Source: an uncultured Clostridia bacterium (GTDB lineage: Bacteria; Bacillota; Clostridia; Christensenellales; Borkfalkiaceae). Taken from it: a stretch of DNA of 64,000 bases. This document shows, one piece after another, positions 1-8,662 of the stretch (position 1 is the stretch's first letter; each line of letters opens with the position of its first letter). The translations under genes were made by a program, and so were the position numbers. Where the stretch lies: positions 1 to 64,000 of the forward strand of contig CALVWW010000001.1 in the NCBI GenBank assembly GCA_944368155.1. Reading direction: 5' to 3'. Under the pieces are notes generated by a model. It saw only the letters and a list, made by a program, of their open reading frames with translations, ran no database searches and had not been told where the DNA came from.

Positions 1-2
1 GC

Positions 3-797
3 ACTTGCTCTGTTTGCGGCTATTTAAAGGAACAGCCCGTCGCTGACGAAGGAACACTGATAGAGGCACTTGTTGAATTTTGGAACAGCAGGGCGTCTGG
101 AGTTTCTTATTACGATTCGAATGGTGATTTAGATATCACATTGTCAGGTTTATTCGGCTACAGTTATTATTTAATGGGCGGCACCTATAATAATATTGTA
201 TTCAGCTTGTACAATTACGACTATAATGAAGTTTTATCTTCGGATATGCAACTCAGCGTATCAATACTCGATGGCTATCAGGACCTTTATGTTACGCTGC
301 AGAACGACAGTAACCCCGATATTAAAATTGAGTATCACCCTATCCGTTATACGCTCTATGTATATAATGAAAGTGCAAATGGAGGAGCAGGAGATTTTGA
401 AGTGTTGAGTGACGAAAATAAAACATATCAGGATCTCACTATCAAAGAGCTCAATTCAGCACTTACCGATGGCGTTCTCAACAGAACATTTGCCAAAGGC
501 AGTGGTATGGATTTCACTTTCAGGATAGAGTGGGAGTGGGCGTTCATGTTGGATGCCGGTGAATTATTTGAAATTAAAGACGCTGAAGGGAATACCTATT
601 CTTTCAATCAGGGCAATATAGATAAATTGGACACTGATTTGGAAAATGTAATAAATGTTGGTTACCCCGAACATGGTACAATTTCAGATATCGACAATAA
701 TACTTGGACAGTTTTGAACAGGTCAGACGCTGGCGGAAATTTGCTCTATAATGATGAATTTGGTTTTGATATAAATGTGTCGCTTAACTCCATTTAA
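3..797 (+). CDS. 5'-truncated protein of unknown function
   Basis: The reading frame is open from base 3, so the window starts inside this gene. The TTG near 141 is not a convincing start. The first visible residues are TCSVCGYLKEQP, a CxxC pair that could be half of a zinc ribbon. The remaining roughly 250 residues are polar, rich in Asp, Asn, Tyr and short beta-like stretches, with no membrane segment. I recognise no family. The gene ends just before a strong terminator, so it is the last gene of its unit. Function cannot be inferred without the missing N-terminus. Confidence 0.6.
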   Translation, partial: TCSVCGYLKEQPVADEGTLIEALVEFWNSRASGVSYYDSNGDLDITLSGLFGYSYYLMGGTYNNIVFSLYNYDYNEVLSSDMQLSVSILDGYQDLYVTLQNDSNPDIKIEYHPIRYTLYVYNESANGGAGDFEVLSDENKTYQDLTIKELNSALTDGVLNRTFAKGSGMDFTFRIEWEWAFMLDAGELFEIKDAEGNTYSFNQGNIDKLDTDLENVINVGYPEHGTISDIDNNTWTVLNRSDAGGNLLYNDEFGFDINVSLNSI

Positions 798-827
798 ATA
801 CGTTGCAAAATAATAATTGAAAGAAAA

Positions 828-856
828 GAGGGGCTGAAATTTCAGCCCCTCTTTTT
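828..856. terminator. bidirectional intrinsic terminator
   Basis: A perfect stem (GAGGGGCTGAAA / TTTCAGCCCCTC, 828-851) is followed by five T on the plus strand and preceded by an A-rich run. It separates the truncated first gene from the convergent flavodoxin gene and can serve both. Confidence 0.85.
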
Positions 857-916
857 GTTTAAAAATACCCCCGCGCTGTATGAAACCGCGCGGGGAATCA
901 AAACTGACAGTTGTTT

Positions 917-1390
917 TCAGTTGCTATGTTTTTCGCGTTCAACGCTCTTCATGACGTCTTCAATAAAGCTCTGCGCCGCATCAAAGTCATCTATGTTTGG
1001 TCTGCCCTTATTTATTCCTCCGCCGATGGCGAATATAAAGAATTTGCAAAGGCCTTTACAACCGAATGAACCCAAAACCTTGCTTCCTTTTTGTTCGAGC
1101 AGTTTTATAAGTTTTGCATTGTATTTCCGGCTCTTGCCTGTGGCGCTGGTTGAAAATACGAATGAATAAGCCGGCACAGTATTCAGCTTTTCAACATATT
1201 TCAAAAGCTTGCTGTCGTGACAGCCTGCGTTTATCCCGCCGCCGAAGCCGACTGCATCGTATTGCGATAAATTATATTTATCGGCGTCTTCAAGCTCTGC
1301 AATCGTGAGGGGAGCAACTTCAGCCATGGCTTCTGCTATTTGCATTGTGTTTCCGAGGTGCATTGTATGCACTATTGCAAGAAGCTTCAT
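917..1390 (-). CDS. flavodoxin family protein
   Basis: A 157-residue flavodoxin-like protein that probably binds FMN and carries electrons in the cytoplasm. The N-terminus MKLLAIVHTMHLGNTMQIAEAM matches the phosphate-binding loop of flavodoxins (small residues followed by GNT and a helix). The middle segment YDAVGFGGGINAG and the stretch around SFVFSTSATGKS fit the later flavin-contact loops. The length is typical of short-chain flavodoxins. It lies 17 bases downstream of the PadR-like gene on the same strand, so the two are probably cotranscribed. The partner redox enzyme is not visible here. Confidence 0.8.
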   Translation of the reverse strand: MKLLAIVHTMHLGNTMQIAEAMAEVAPLTIAELEDADKYNLSQYDAVGFGGGINAGCHDSKLLKYVEKLNTVPAYSFVFSTSATGKSRKYNAKLIKLLEQKGSKVLGSFGCKGLCKFFIFAIGGGINKGRPNIDDFDAAQSFIEDVMKSVEREKHSN

Positions 1391-1407
1391 ATTTATCTCC
1401 TTATTGC

Positions 1408-3102
1408 TCAGTTCTTAGTAAAGAGATAGAAACTGAGAGTAAATATAGGTATATTCAAAGCTATTATGCAGGGCAACACAATGTTTGCGAGCACCGCGGG
1501 AGTAGATGACCAGTTTGTCTGAATTATAACGCCGAAAATGATTATCACAACCATCAGCAGAACTGTTATCACGCATGCCGTAACAATATATTTAAGGCTT
1601 GTCGGTTTGCGCATCTGTCTGCCGTATTTTGCTCCGTAGAGAATTCCGCATACAAGTACGGTAGCAAGTCCGAGAGCAAGTATCACAATCGGATAGGCAA
1701 GCCCCACTTCAAGCGAATCTCTCAGAACAAGCGTAATAATGAATTCGAGTAACATTATCACGCCGACAATCAGCGAACATTTAAACAGTGTTGCACCCTT
1801 GTTATAGGTGGTCTGTCTGACGGTTCCTGCGGCAAATGCTTCTTCCGCCGTGCTTATTCTGATTCCGTCGGCGGCTGCCTTCCTTGTAACTTCAGCATAT
1901 CCGCTGTATCTTATCTGCTGGCCGGGTTCAGTCTCCGGCTCTGACGGAGCCTGTGCATATTCCGCATACTGCTCATATGACTGCGGTTGCTGTTGCGGAG
2001 GAGGAGGCATTGGAGCCGGGTCGGTATTCTTAAGAGTGTTATCGAAAAGCTTGTCGATAAGATTCTTATAATCGCGTTCCTCAGCGGGGCGGGTATTATA
2101 AATCAGGTCGTTTGCATCTACGTTTTCCTCGTATTGAGCCGAACGGTAGGAAGAATCTCTGCGGTCATCGTCGTCGGATATAAGTTTTAAATAATTTTCA
2201 TGTGCCTGCCTGCGGCTCTCTTCGTCGGCCTGAGAAAGCTGTGATTTATATCTTTCACGCTCTGCTTCAAACTCTTCAGGTGAGAAGGGAGCGTCGCCGG
2301 TATATCCGTCGGGAACTTCCTGTTGAGCAGTTTGAACATTATTCTCCGAATAATTTTCGTTTTCTTCTTCGCCGGCCTGTAGCTCGTTTCCGGGGGCAAC
2401 TGTAGCCGTCTGAACGGGCTCCGCGGCTGCGCCGCTCTCGTATATCTGCTCGGAATAGGAGAGGGGTTTCTCTGTCTCAGAGCTGTAAACAACTTCCGGT
2501 TCTTCTTCTGCCGGCTCTTCGCTGTTTGAGGGGTCGTCGATATAAACAGGTTCTTCCTCAGAAACGGTGTATGTACGCGCCTCGACAGAGGGAGTGCCCG
2601 CGGGCTCTTCAGAATGATTTTGTTCCTGCTCATTTTCGCCGTGCACAACGGGCACGCGCGAAGTTGCCTGCTTTAAAATTTTAAAGTCGACGGGGTTGGG
2701 CGCGGGCTGATTAAAATCAAAGTTGCGGTCGGATATAAGATTATCGATTACCGTCCTTGAATATTCCCATTCAGCCTGGTTATGTTCGGTTATTTCACGT
2801 CCTCTCTGAGTGAGGCGGAAGTATTTCCTTCTGCCGCCGGCCGAAACTTCGTCGCTCTTCCAGTATGCCTGAATGTATCCCTGGTTTTCCAGTCTCTTTA
2901 ACGCGCTGTAGAGCGTTGGCTGCTTAAGAGTATACTGCCCGTGGCTCTTTGCGTTTATTTCACTAATTATCTCGTAGCCGTATTTATCTTCTTCATACAG
3001 CGAACGGAGAATTATTGTATTTATGTGTCCGCGTATAAGGTCGGCGCTGATGGAAGATTTTCCCGCTGTTCCGCCTTCAAATTCTTCGGTGTTGTCGTCC
3101 AT
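1408..3102 (-). CDS. PadR-type regulator fused to a four-helix membrane domain
   Basis: 564 residues. Residues about 22-110 form a PadR winged helix: RGHINTIILRSLYEEDKYGYEI, then LKQPTLYSALKRLENQGYI and SAGGRRKYFRLTQRGRE, which are the recognition helix and wing. Residues about 130-430 are low-complexity, rich in Glu, Ser, Pro and Gln, and probably disordered. Residues about 440-560 contain four hydrophobic segments, predicting a membrane anchor, and the protein ends in YLFTKN. Typical PadR proteins are 100-200 residues and soluble, so this is an unusual membrane-tethered one-component regulator. It is divergent from the thioesterase gene over a palindrome, suggesting autoregulation and control of that neighbour. 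What it senses is unknown. Confidence 0.8.
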   Translation of the reverse strand: MDDNTEEFEGGTAGKSSISADLIRGHINTIILRSLYEEDKYGYEIISEINAKSHGQYTLKQPTLYSALKRLENQGYIQAYWKSDEVSAGGRRKYFRLTQRGREITEHNQAEWEYSRTVIDNLISDRNFDFNQPAPNPVDFKILKQATSRVPVVHGENEQEQNHSEEPAGTPSVEARTYTVSEEEPVYIDDPSNSEEPAEEEPEVVYSSETEKPLSYSEQIYESGAAAEPVQTATVAPGNELQAGEEENENYSENNVQTAQQEVPDGYTGDAPFSPEEFEAERERYKSQLSQADEESRRQAHENYLKLISDDDDRRDSSYRSAQYEENVDANDLIYNTRPAEERDYKNLIDKLFDNTLKNTDPAPMPPPPQQQPQSYEQYAEYAQAPSEPETEPGQQIRYSGYAEVTRKAAADGIRISTAEEAFAAGTVRQTTYNKGATLFKCSLIVGVIMLLEFIITLVLRDSLEVGLAYPIVILALGLATVLVCGILYGAKYGRQMRKPTSLKYIVTACVITVLLMVVIIIFGVIIQTNWSSTPAVLANIVLPCIIALNIPIFTLSFYLFTKN

Positions 3103-3128
3103 AGTATTTCTCCCGTAAGGTTAAACAA

Positions 3129-3247
3129 ATTATAACATAATTTGTAAGCAGATGTCAATAGTTTGGCAATATTTATAGTACTATGTCATACATAGTTGCA
3201 ACTATTCGTTTCATTTATTGGACTTTTGCGGAGCACCATGATATAAT
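3129..3247. promoter_or_regulatory. divergent promoters and palindromic operator between PadR gene and thioesterase
   Basis: Leftward promoter: TTGACA (3153-3158 as complement) and TATAAT (3129-3134 as complement), 18-bp spacing. Rightward promoter: TTGGAC (3218-3223) and TATAAT (3242-3247), 18-bp spacing. Between them is the palindrome ACTATG-TCATA-CATAGT (3180-3196), which contains the ATGT...ACAT pattern known for PadR operators. Its placement between both -35 boxes suggests one regulator controls both genes; that is an inference. Confidence 0.65.
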
Positions 3248-3277
3248 AAATTCGGTTTAAATTTTAGGGGTGAAACT

Positions 3278-4012
3278 ATGTATAAACATATAAAGAATTA
3301 CGACATCCGTTATACAGACGTCGATTTCAAAGATGAATTAAAGCTCTCGTCTCTTCTTTCGATTTTGGAAGAATCGGGTTGTCTTTCGGCGGATGAGCTT
3401 GGCTTCGGATATGATGACATTACGCCGCGCGATATCGGTTTTATACTAGTAAACTGGTATATCGAATTCTACCGTCCTATCACGCTTAAAGATAAGCTCA
3501 CAGTTCATACGTGGCCTATGAAGCCTAAAAATACTATATTTTTCAGAGAGTTCGAGGTTTATTGCAACGGTATAAAAGTTTGTGCGGCAACGACGCGCTG
3601 GTGCATGGTCGACGTTAAAACTTTTGCCGTATTGCCTACAAGCGTATTTTTTGAAGGAGATACGCGTGAATATAATGAATTCCGCGCAATTGATTTTAAT
3701 TCATGGAGAATTCCCGCCGTTAAAAACGGGCATAAGAAATATGAAAAGACGGTGTCGGCTTCCGATTACGACCATTATTTTCATGTTAATAATACTAAGT
3801 ATGCCGATTTCTGTTTGGATGCTTTTACCGTCGATGAGTTGAAAAACAAGAGTCTCGGTACCGTGCAGATTACTTATGTAAAGCAATGCAAGTTTGGCGA
3901 AAAGCTGGAGTTTTTCCGGGAGGACGACGGAAATATTTCCTCAGTTGAGGGCCGTGTCGGCGATGAACCGCGCGTAAGGCTCAAAGTTGAATTTATTGAT
4001 AAAAGCGAATGA
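3278..4012 (+). CDS. acyl-ACP thioesterase
   Basis: 244 residues, FatA-like double hot-dog fold. It would hydrolyse acyl-ACP to free fatty acid plus ACP in the cytoplasm. The first hot-dog runs over residues about 5-130 (DIRYTDVDFKDELKLSSLL). The second begins near residue 145 and has the family signature DYDHYFHVNNTKYADF, in which the Asn-Asn after HV is part of the catalytic site. Length fits bacterial members. It has its own sigma-A-like promoter, start spacing is normal, and the gene is followed by a terminator. Its position opposite a membrane-bound PadR protein suggests a link to membrane lipid state, which is speculative. Confidence 0.85.
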   Translation: MYKHIKNYDIRYTDVDFKDELKLSSLLSILEESGCLSADELGFGYDDITPRDIGFILVNWYIEFYRPITLKDKLTVHTWPMKPKNTIFFREFEVYCNGIKVCAATTRWCMVDVKTFAVLPTSVFFEGDTREYNEFRAIDFNSWRIPAVKNGHKKYEKTVSASDYDHYFHVNNTKYADFCLDAFTVDELKNKSLGTVQITYVKQCKFGEKLEFFREDDGNISSVEGRVGDEPRVRLKVEFIDKSE

Positions 4013-4021
4013 ATGACAGAT

Positions 4022-4057
4022 TACCCGGGCAGCCCTTGAACTGCTCCGGGTAGTTTT
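4022..4057 (+). terminator. intrinsic terminator after thioesterase
   Basis: The stem TACCCGG/CCGGGTA continues as GCAG/CTGC with one bulge (4022-4052). It is followed by AG and then TTTT. Confidence 0.75.
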
Positions 4058-4117
4058 AAAGTGCGGGCGTAAGTAGCGAATTAGATTTTACGTCTGCTCA
4101 TTCCCTCGGTTGTTTCC

Positions 4118-4759
4118 ATGTTCAGATACGAATATACAATCATAAAAAGTGACAGGAAAACTTTTGCAATCAAGGTCACGGAAGAAAACAAAATAATAGT
4201 GCGGGCGCCGCGCCGTGCCTCGCTTGTTGAAATTGAACGCATACTTGCAGAGAAGAGCGGGTGGATAGAGCGTGCTATGCGCTTCAACCGCGCCAACACG
4301 CTTGCAACGGAGAATATAAAGTCTTACAGGGAGGCCTATGTTGGCGGCGGGGTTGTGCCTGTAATTAAGGATGCGCGGAATTTTATTGACCGCGAAGGCG
4401 TGCATGTTACGGGGGTGAAAGGCTTTAAATCTGCTTACATAAACAGTCTGGGCCAATATTTTACCGAAAAGTTCCGTGCATTGGAAAGTGCCAGCGGGAT
4501 GACTTCATCAGGCGTAAGTTTTCGCTCTTACAGAAGTATGTGGGGATGTTGCGACTCCAAAAACAATATTACATTCAATTTTAAACTTCTTATGCTTCCG
4601 TATGAACTTCAGTACTATGTGATGGTTCATGAACTTTGCCATACTGTCTGTCACGACCATTCAGCTGATTTCTGGGCGCTCGTTTCAGGCATTCTTCCAA
4701 AGTGGAAGTCTCTTAGAAAACAATTAAAAAGTTACGCCTTCCTTGTTAAGCTTTATTAA
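4118..4759 (+). CDS. YgjP-like (SprT-type) zinc metallopeptidase
   Basis: 213 residues, resembling the YgjP/DUF45 family of predicted zinc-dependent hydrolases. The C-terminal signature is VMVHELCHTVCHDHSADFW: HELCH gives two zinc ligands and the catalytic Glu, and the His before SADFW is the likely third ligand. Upstream, SYRSMWGCCDSKNNITFNFKL matches the strand region common to this family (usually RWGSCS). Its physiological substrate is not known. It lies between a terminator and the arg promoter region and so is probably transcribed alone. The ATG at 4118 was chosen because it precedes the conserved N-terminal strands, but the ribosome site is weak. Confidence 0.8.
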   Translation: MFRYEYTIIKSDRKTFAIKVTEENKIIVRAPRRASLVEIERILAEKSGWIERAMRFNRANTLATENIKSYREAYVGGGVVPVIKDARNFIDREGVHVTGVKGFKSAYINSLGQYFTEKFRALESASGMTSSGVSFRSYRSMWGCCDSKNNITFNFKLLMLPYELQYYVMVHELCHTVCHDHSADFWALVSGILPKWKSLRKQLKSYAFLVKLY

Positions 4760-4834
4760 AATACATCGTTCTTTCCGCTTTTTATTTTGTCTTCCGAATA
4801 TAATTTTGCCGCGCACCGCATTTAAACGTATATC

Positions 4835-4949
4835 TATGCATAAAATTCAGATATATTCATAATTTATGAATAAATATGCAAAAATTCAACTAATTTTTTT
4901 TAAATATGCACTATAAAAGCTTGACTTTGTATTGTTTGTGTTGTATAAT
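4835..4949 (+). promoter_or_regulatory. arginine operon promoter with two ArgR-like boxes
   Basis: A consensus promoter, TTGACT (4921-4926), 17 bp, TATAAT (4944-4949), lies before argG. Upstream are two sequences close to the Gram-positive ARG box ATGAATAAAAATTCA: ATGCATAAAATTCA at 4836-4849 and ATGAATAAATATGCA at 4866-4880. An inverted repeat TATTCAT/ATGAATA (4854-4872) overlaps the second. A further half-like ATATGCA is at 4904-4910. Repression by arginine-bound ArgR is inferred; argR is not in the window. Confidence 0.7.
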
Positions 4950-5005
4950 TTGCAAGATGAAATCAGTTTTGATTTCAAATACCGTTTAACTGGACGAAAT
5001 AAGTC

Positions 5006-6226
5006 ATGGAAAAGAAAATTAAAAAAGTAGTTCTCGCCTACTCAGGGGGGCTTGACACTTCGATTATCATCCCCTGGCTCAAAGAAAATTACGACAATTG
5101 CGAAGTTATTGCTGTTTCTGCCGATGTCGGACAGGAATCCGAACTTGAGGGCCTTGAAGAGAAGGCGTTAAAGACGGGAGCTTCCAAGCTTTATATAGAG
5201 GACCTGCGCAAGGAGTTTATCGAAGATTATATTTATCCTACGATGAAGGCAGGCGCTGTATATGAAAACAGGTATCTTTTAGGTACTTCCTTTGCACGCC
5301 CGGTAATTGCCAAGAGGATAGTGGAAATTGCAAAAAAGGAAGGCGCAGACGCCATTTGTCACGGCTGTACGGGCAAGGGTAACGACCAGGTTCGTTTTGA
5401 ACTCTCAATAAAGGCGTTCGCGCCCGAAATGCCCATTATTGCTCCTTGGCGCATCTGGAACATTAAGAGCCGCGACGAGGAAATAGATTATGCAGAGGCG
5501 CACAATGTCCCTCTTAAGATAAACAGGGAAACAAATTATTCTAAAGATAAGAATCTTTGGCATCTCTCTCATGAGGGGTTGGACCTTGAAGACCCTGCAA
5601 ACGAACCTCAGTATGATAAAATACTGGAGCTCGGCGTATCTCCATGGAATGCACCCGACAAAAGCACTTATATAACCATTCACTTTGAAAAGGGTGTTCC
5701 CACTGCAATAGACGGGCAGGAGATGGACAGCGTCTCTCTCATAGAAAAGCTCAATAAAGTAGGCGGAGAAAACGGCGTCGGTATAATCGACATGGTAGAA
5801 AACAGGCTCGTGGGAATGAAGAGTCGCGGCGTATATGAAACTCCCGGCGGAACGATTCTCTATACTGCCCACGAACTGCTTGAATCGATTTGCCTCGATA
5901 AAGCGACAGCGCATTACAAGCAGCTTATTGCGGTAAAATACGGCGAAATGGTCTATGACGGGCAGTGGTTCACTCCTTTGAGGGAGGCTCTCGATGCTTT
6001 TGTCGATAAAACGCAGGAAAATGTTACGGGTGACGTAAAGCTTCGCATTTATAAGGGCAACGTACTGCCGGCAGGTATAACTTCGCCTCACTCGCTCTAC
6101 AGCGAAGATATTGCAACTTTCGGCGAAGATAACTGCTACGACCAGACCGATTCGGCGGGTTTCATCAATCTCTTCGGCTTGCCTATAAAGATAAAGGCGT
6201 TGCTTGACGAGAAAAAATTGAAGTGA
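5006..6226 (+). CDS. argG: argininosuccinate synthase
   Basis: 406 residues. Joins citrulline and aspartate with ATP to give argininosuccinate, the penultimate step of arginine synthesis. The PP-loop near the N-terminus ([18 protein letters not shown]) binds [18 protein letters not shown] and the [15 protein letters not shown] region are characteristic of the family. Length is normal and the frame is intact. It is the first gene after the ARG boxes and promoter. The next enzyme, argininosuccinate lyase (argH), is not found in this cluster. Confidence 0.97.
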   Translation: MEKKIKKVVLAYSGGLDTSIIIPWLKENYDNCEVIAVSADVGQESELEGLEEKALKTGASKLYIEDLRKEFIEDYIYPTMKAGAVYENRYLLGTSFARPVIAKRIVEIAKKEGADAICHGCTGKGNDQVRFELSIKAFAPEMPIIAPWRIWNIKSRDEEIDYAEAHNVPLKINRETNYSKDKNLWHLSHEGLDLEDPANEPQYDKILELGVSPWNAPDKSTYITIHFEKGVPTAIDGQEMDSVSLIEKLNKVGGENGVGIIDMVENRLVGMKSRGVYETPGGTILYTAHELLESICLDKATAHYKQLIAVKYGEMVYDGQWFTPLREALDAFVDKTQENVTGDVKLRIYKGNVLPAGITSPHSLYSEDIATFGEDNCYDQTDSAGFINLFGLPIKIKALLDEKKLK

Positions 6227-6258
6227 CTTAAAATTCAATCAGAAAAAATGATTATCGT

Positions 6259-6289
6259 GCGCCGCGCCGTAATTTTTACGGCGCGGCGC
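6259..6289 (+). other. GC-rich hairpin between argG and argC
   Basis: GCGCCGCGCCGTAA pairs with the matching arm ending at 6289 across a short T-rich loop. There is no T-run after it, so it is more likely an mRNA-stabilising or segmental-expression hairpin than a full terminator. Confidence 0.55.
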
Positions 6290-6302
6290 TGAAGCGGATA
6301 AG

Positions 6303-7235
6303 ATGTTTAATGTATTTATAGACGGCCGCGAAGGTACTACAGGCCTTCAGATTTATGAGAGGTTGCAAAGACGCGGCGATATCAATTTAATGGTTTTGCC
6401 GGATGAAAAGCGCAAGGACGTTGCAGCGAGGAAAGAGTGTTTGAACTCTGCCGATTTGTGTTTTTTATGTCTGCCCGACTCTGCCGCACGCGAGAGCGTT
6501 TCGCTCATAGAGAATGAAAAAGTGCGCGTCATAGACGCGTCGACGGCTCACAGAACTGCCGAAGGCTGGGTTTACGGTTTCCCTGAAATCGCTCCTGACA
6601 GGAGAGAGCAGATAGCGGCGGCGAAGAGGGTGGCAAATCCCGGCTGCCATGCGACCGGTTTTATATCTTTGGTTGCGCCGCTTGTAAAAGGCGGAATACT
6701 CCCGGCTGACTATCCGCTCGTCGCGCATTCTGTGACCGGCTATTCAGGCGGGGGCAAGAAAATGATTGCCGAGTATGAAGCTGAAGAAAGAGATGTCGCT
6801 CTCGATTCGCCGCGGCAGTATTCGCTCAAACTAGGGCACAAACACCTGCCCGAAATGGTAAGGGAGTGCGGGCTTGCGCATGCGCCCATATTCAACCCGA
6901 TAGTGGCAGATTTTTACTGCGGCATGTGCGTGACTGTGCCGCTATACGCGAAGTTGCTGCTCAAAAATATTGGCGTAGATGGCGTAAGAGAATATTTTGC
7001 GAAGTACTATGCGTCACATAAATTTATAAAAGTTTCCCCAAAAGATGACATTCCTGCCTATCTTGCAGCAAATGAACTGGCCGGAAAAAACTTTTTAAAA
7101 ATTTATGTGAGCGGCAACGATGAGATGATTTTGCTTTGCAGCGTGTTCGACAATCTCGGCAAAGGAGCGTCGGGCGCAGCCGTTCAGAACATGAACATAA
7201 TGCTCGGCATGGATGAGAGCATTTCGCTCATATGA
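6303..7235 (+). CDS. argC: N-acetyl-gamma-glutamyl-phosphate reductase (short, type 2)
   Basis: 310 residues. Reduces N-acetylglutamyl-5-phosphate to the semialdehyde with NADPH. The N-terminus MFNVFIDGREGTTGLQIYER is the nucleotide-binding loop of the short ArgC type. The catalytic cysteine is in VANPGCHATGF, and HSVTGYSGGGKKM is the substrate loop. Length agrees with type 2 ArgC (about 310) rather than the 340-350-residue type. It lies 76 bases after argG across a GC-rich hairpin and before a second promoter ahead of argJ. Confidence 0.95.
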   Translation: MFNVFIDGREGTTGLQIYERLQRRGDINLMVLPDEKRKDVAARKECLNSADLCFLCLPDSAARESVSLIENEKVRVIDASTAHRTAEGWVYGFPEIAPDRREQIAAAKRVANPGCHATGFISLVAPLVKGGILPADYPLVAHSVTGYSGGGKKMIAEYEAEERDVALDSPRQYSLKLGHKHLPEMVRECGLAHAPIFNPIVADFYCGMCVTVPLYAKLLLKNIGVDGVREYFAKYYASHKFIKVSPKDDIPAYLAANELAGKNFLKIYVSGNDEMILLCSVFDNLGKGASGAAVQNMNIMLGMDESISLI

Positions 7236-7302
7236 CGGTGCAGGTTAAGTATTTGTCAATTGTATTCATATTGACGGATTGAAAATTATATTATAAAGTC
7301 GA

Positions 7303-7331
7303 TTGACGGCTGGGCTTTTTTGATATATAAT
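7303..7331 (+). promoter_or_regulatory. internal promoter before argJ
   Basis: TTGACG (7303-7308), 17 bp, TATAAT (7326-7331), 47 bases before the argJ start. It would allow argJ and the genes beyond to be expressed apart from argG-argC. A weaker TTGACG lies at 7271-7276. Confidence 0.7.
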
Positions 7332-7377
7332 TGAACGGAAAAGATAGACGATTGTATTACGGACAAAAATTACAAAT

Positions 7378-8598
7378 ATGAAATTATTGCGTGAAATCAG
7401 CGGCGGTGTGTGCGCGCCTTCGGGGTTTAAGGCCGGCGGCATACACTGCGGCATCAGAAAGAATAAAGACAAAAAAGATTTTGCTCTTATTATCAGCGAC
7501 GTTCCTTGTGCGGCAGCCGGTGTGTATACACAAAATTTAGTTAAAGGTGCGCCTGTCGTCGTAACAAAGCGCAACCTGTCCGACGGGGTTGCACAGGCGA
7601 TAATCTGCAACAGCGGCAACGCCAATACCTGCAACAGCGACGGCGAAATTGTGGCGGAGGAGATGTGCTCTTTGGTTACGAAAGTTGCAGGAATTGCCAA
7701 AGAGGATGTTATAGTCGCTTCCACAGGCGTTATAGGTCAGCCGCTCGATATCCGTCCTATGTCGGAAGCCGTCGACGAGCTGTATGCCTCGCTCGGGGAC
7801 GACAGCGGGAGCGCGGCCGAAGCCATCATGACGACAGATACCGTACCCAAATCGGTAGCAGTTGAATTTGAAGCTGGCGGCAAGGTCTGCCGTATAGGGG
7901 CAATAGCCAAAGGCGTGGGCATGATTTGTCCCAACATGGCAACAACGCTTATATTTATTACTTCGGATGTAAACATATCTTCCGGAATGTTGCAGAAGGC
8001 TCTGTCTGAGGATGTGAAGACTTCGTTCAACATGGTCAGCATCGACGGAGACCAGTCGACAAACGATACTTGTTGCATACTGGCAAACGGACTTGCCGGT
8101 AACGGGAAGATATGCTCTCCCGGTCAGGATTATACCATATTCAAGAGGGCGCTGCATTACTGTACAGTAAAGCTTTCGAGAATGATTGCTAAGGACGGTG
8201 AAGGGGCGACTAAGCTCATCGAGTGCAATGTCCGCGGTGCAAAAACTGCAAAAATGGCGAGGAATGTCGCAAAATCGGTCATTAAGTCGTCGCTTGTAAA
8301 GGCGGCCATGTTCGGCGCCGACGCCAATTGGGGCAGGGTGCTGTGTGCGATAGGCTATGCGGGCGAAGCGGTAGATGTGAATAAAATAGACGTAAGTTTT
8401 CGCTCGAAGGCGGGTTCACTTCCCGTATGTAAAGACGGGAAGGGTATTCCTTTCGACGAAGACTATGCAAAAAAAGTGCTCCTGCTTGACGAAGTTGAAA
8501 TAAATATCTCGCTCAATCTCGGCGGTTGCAAGGCTTCGGCATGGGGCTGCGACCTTACGTATGAATACGTAAAGATTAACGGCGATTACAGGACTTGA
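7378..8598 (+). CDS. argJ: bifunctional ornithine acetyltransferase / N-acetylglutamate synthase
   Basis: 406 residues. Transfers acetyl from N-acetylornithine to glutamate, closing the cyclic arginine pathway; many members also make N-acetylglutamate from acetyl-CoA. The proprotein cleaves itself before a Thr in a conserved MAT motif, visible here as CPNMATTLIFIT. CNSGNANTC and NWGRVLCAIGYAG are other family motifs. The C-terminus YEYVKINGDYRT is typical. Presence of argJ explains why no separate argA or argE is needed. Confidence 0.95.
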   Translation: MKLLREISGGVCAPSGFKAGGIHCGIRKNKDKKDFALIISDVPCAAAGVYTQNLVKGAPVVVTKRNLSDGVAQAIICNSGNANTCNSDGEIVAEEMCSLVTKVAGIAKEDVIVASTGVIGQPLDIRPMSEAVDELYASLGDDSGSAAEAIMTTDTVPKSVAVEFEAGGKVCRIGAIAKGVGMICPNMATTLIFITSDVNISSGMLQKALSEDVKTSFNMVSIDGDQSTNDTCCILANGLAGNGKICSPGQDYTIFKRALHYCTVKLSRMIAKDGEGATKLIECNVRGAKTAKMARNVAKSVIKSSLVKAAMFGADANWGRVLCAIGYAGEAVDVNKIDVSFRSKAGSLPVCKDGKGIPFDEDYAKKVLLLDEVEINISLNLGGCKASAWGCDLTYEYVKINGDYRT

Positions 8599-8662
8599 GC
8601 GATAGTTCATTTTGAACAGTATGCTGAAAATATAAAAGCGTCTGACTTGTTCGGAGAATTTA

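Noticed and set aside
2187-2648. 153-codon minus-strand frame inside the PadR-like gene
   Set aside because: Overlaps the disordered segment in another frame and has a composition typical of a shadow frame.
5405-6238. 277-codon open frame on the minus strand inside argG
   Set aside because: It lies wholly antisense to a well-conserved gene, has no ribosome site and shows no domain; it is a by-product of GC-rich third positions.
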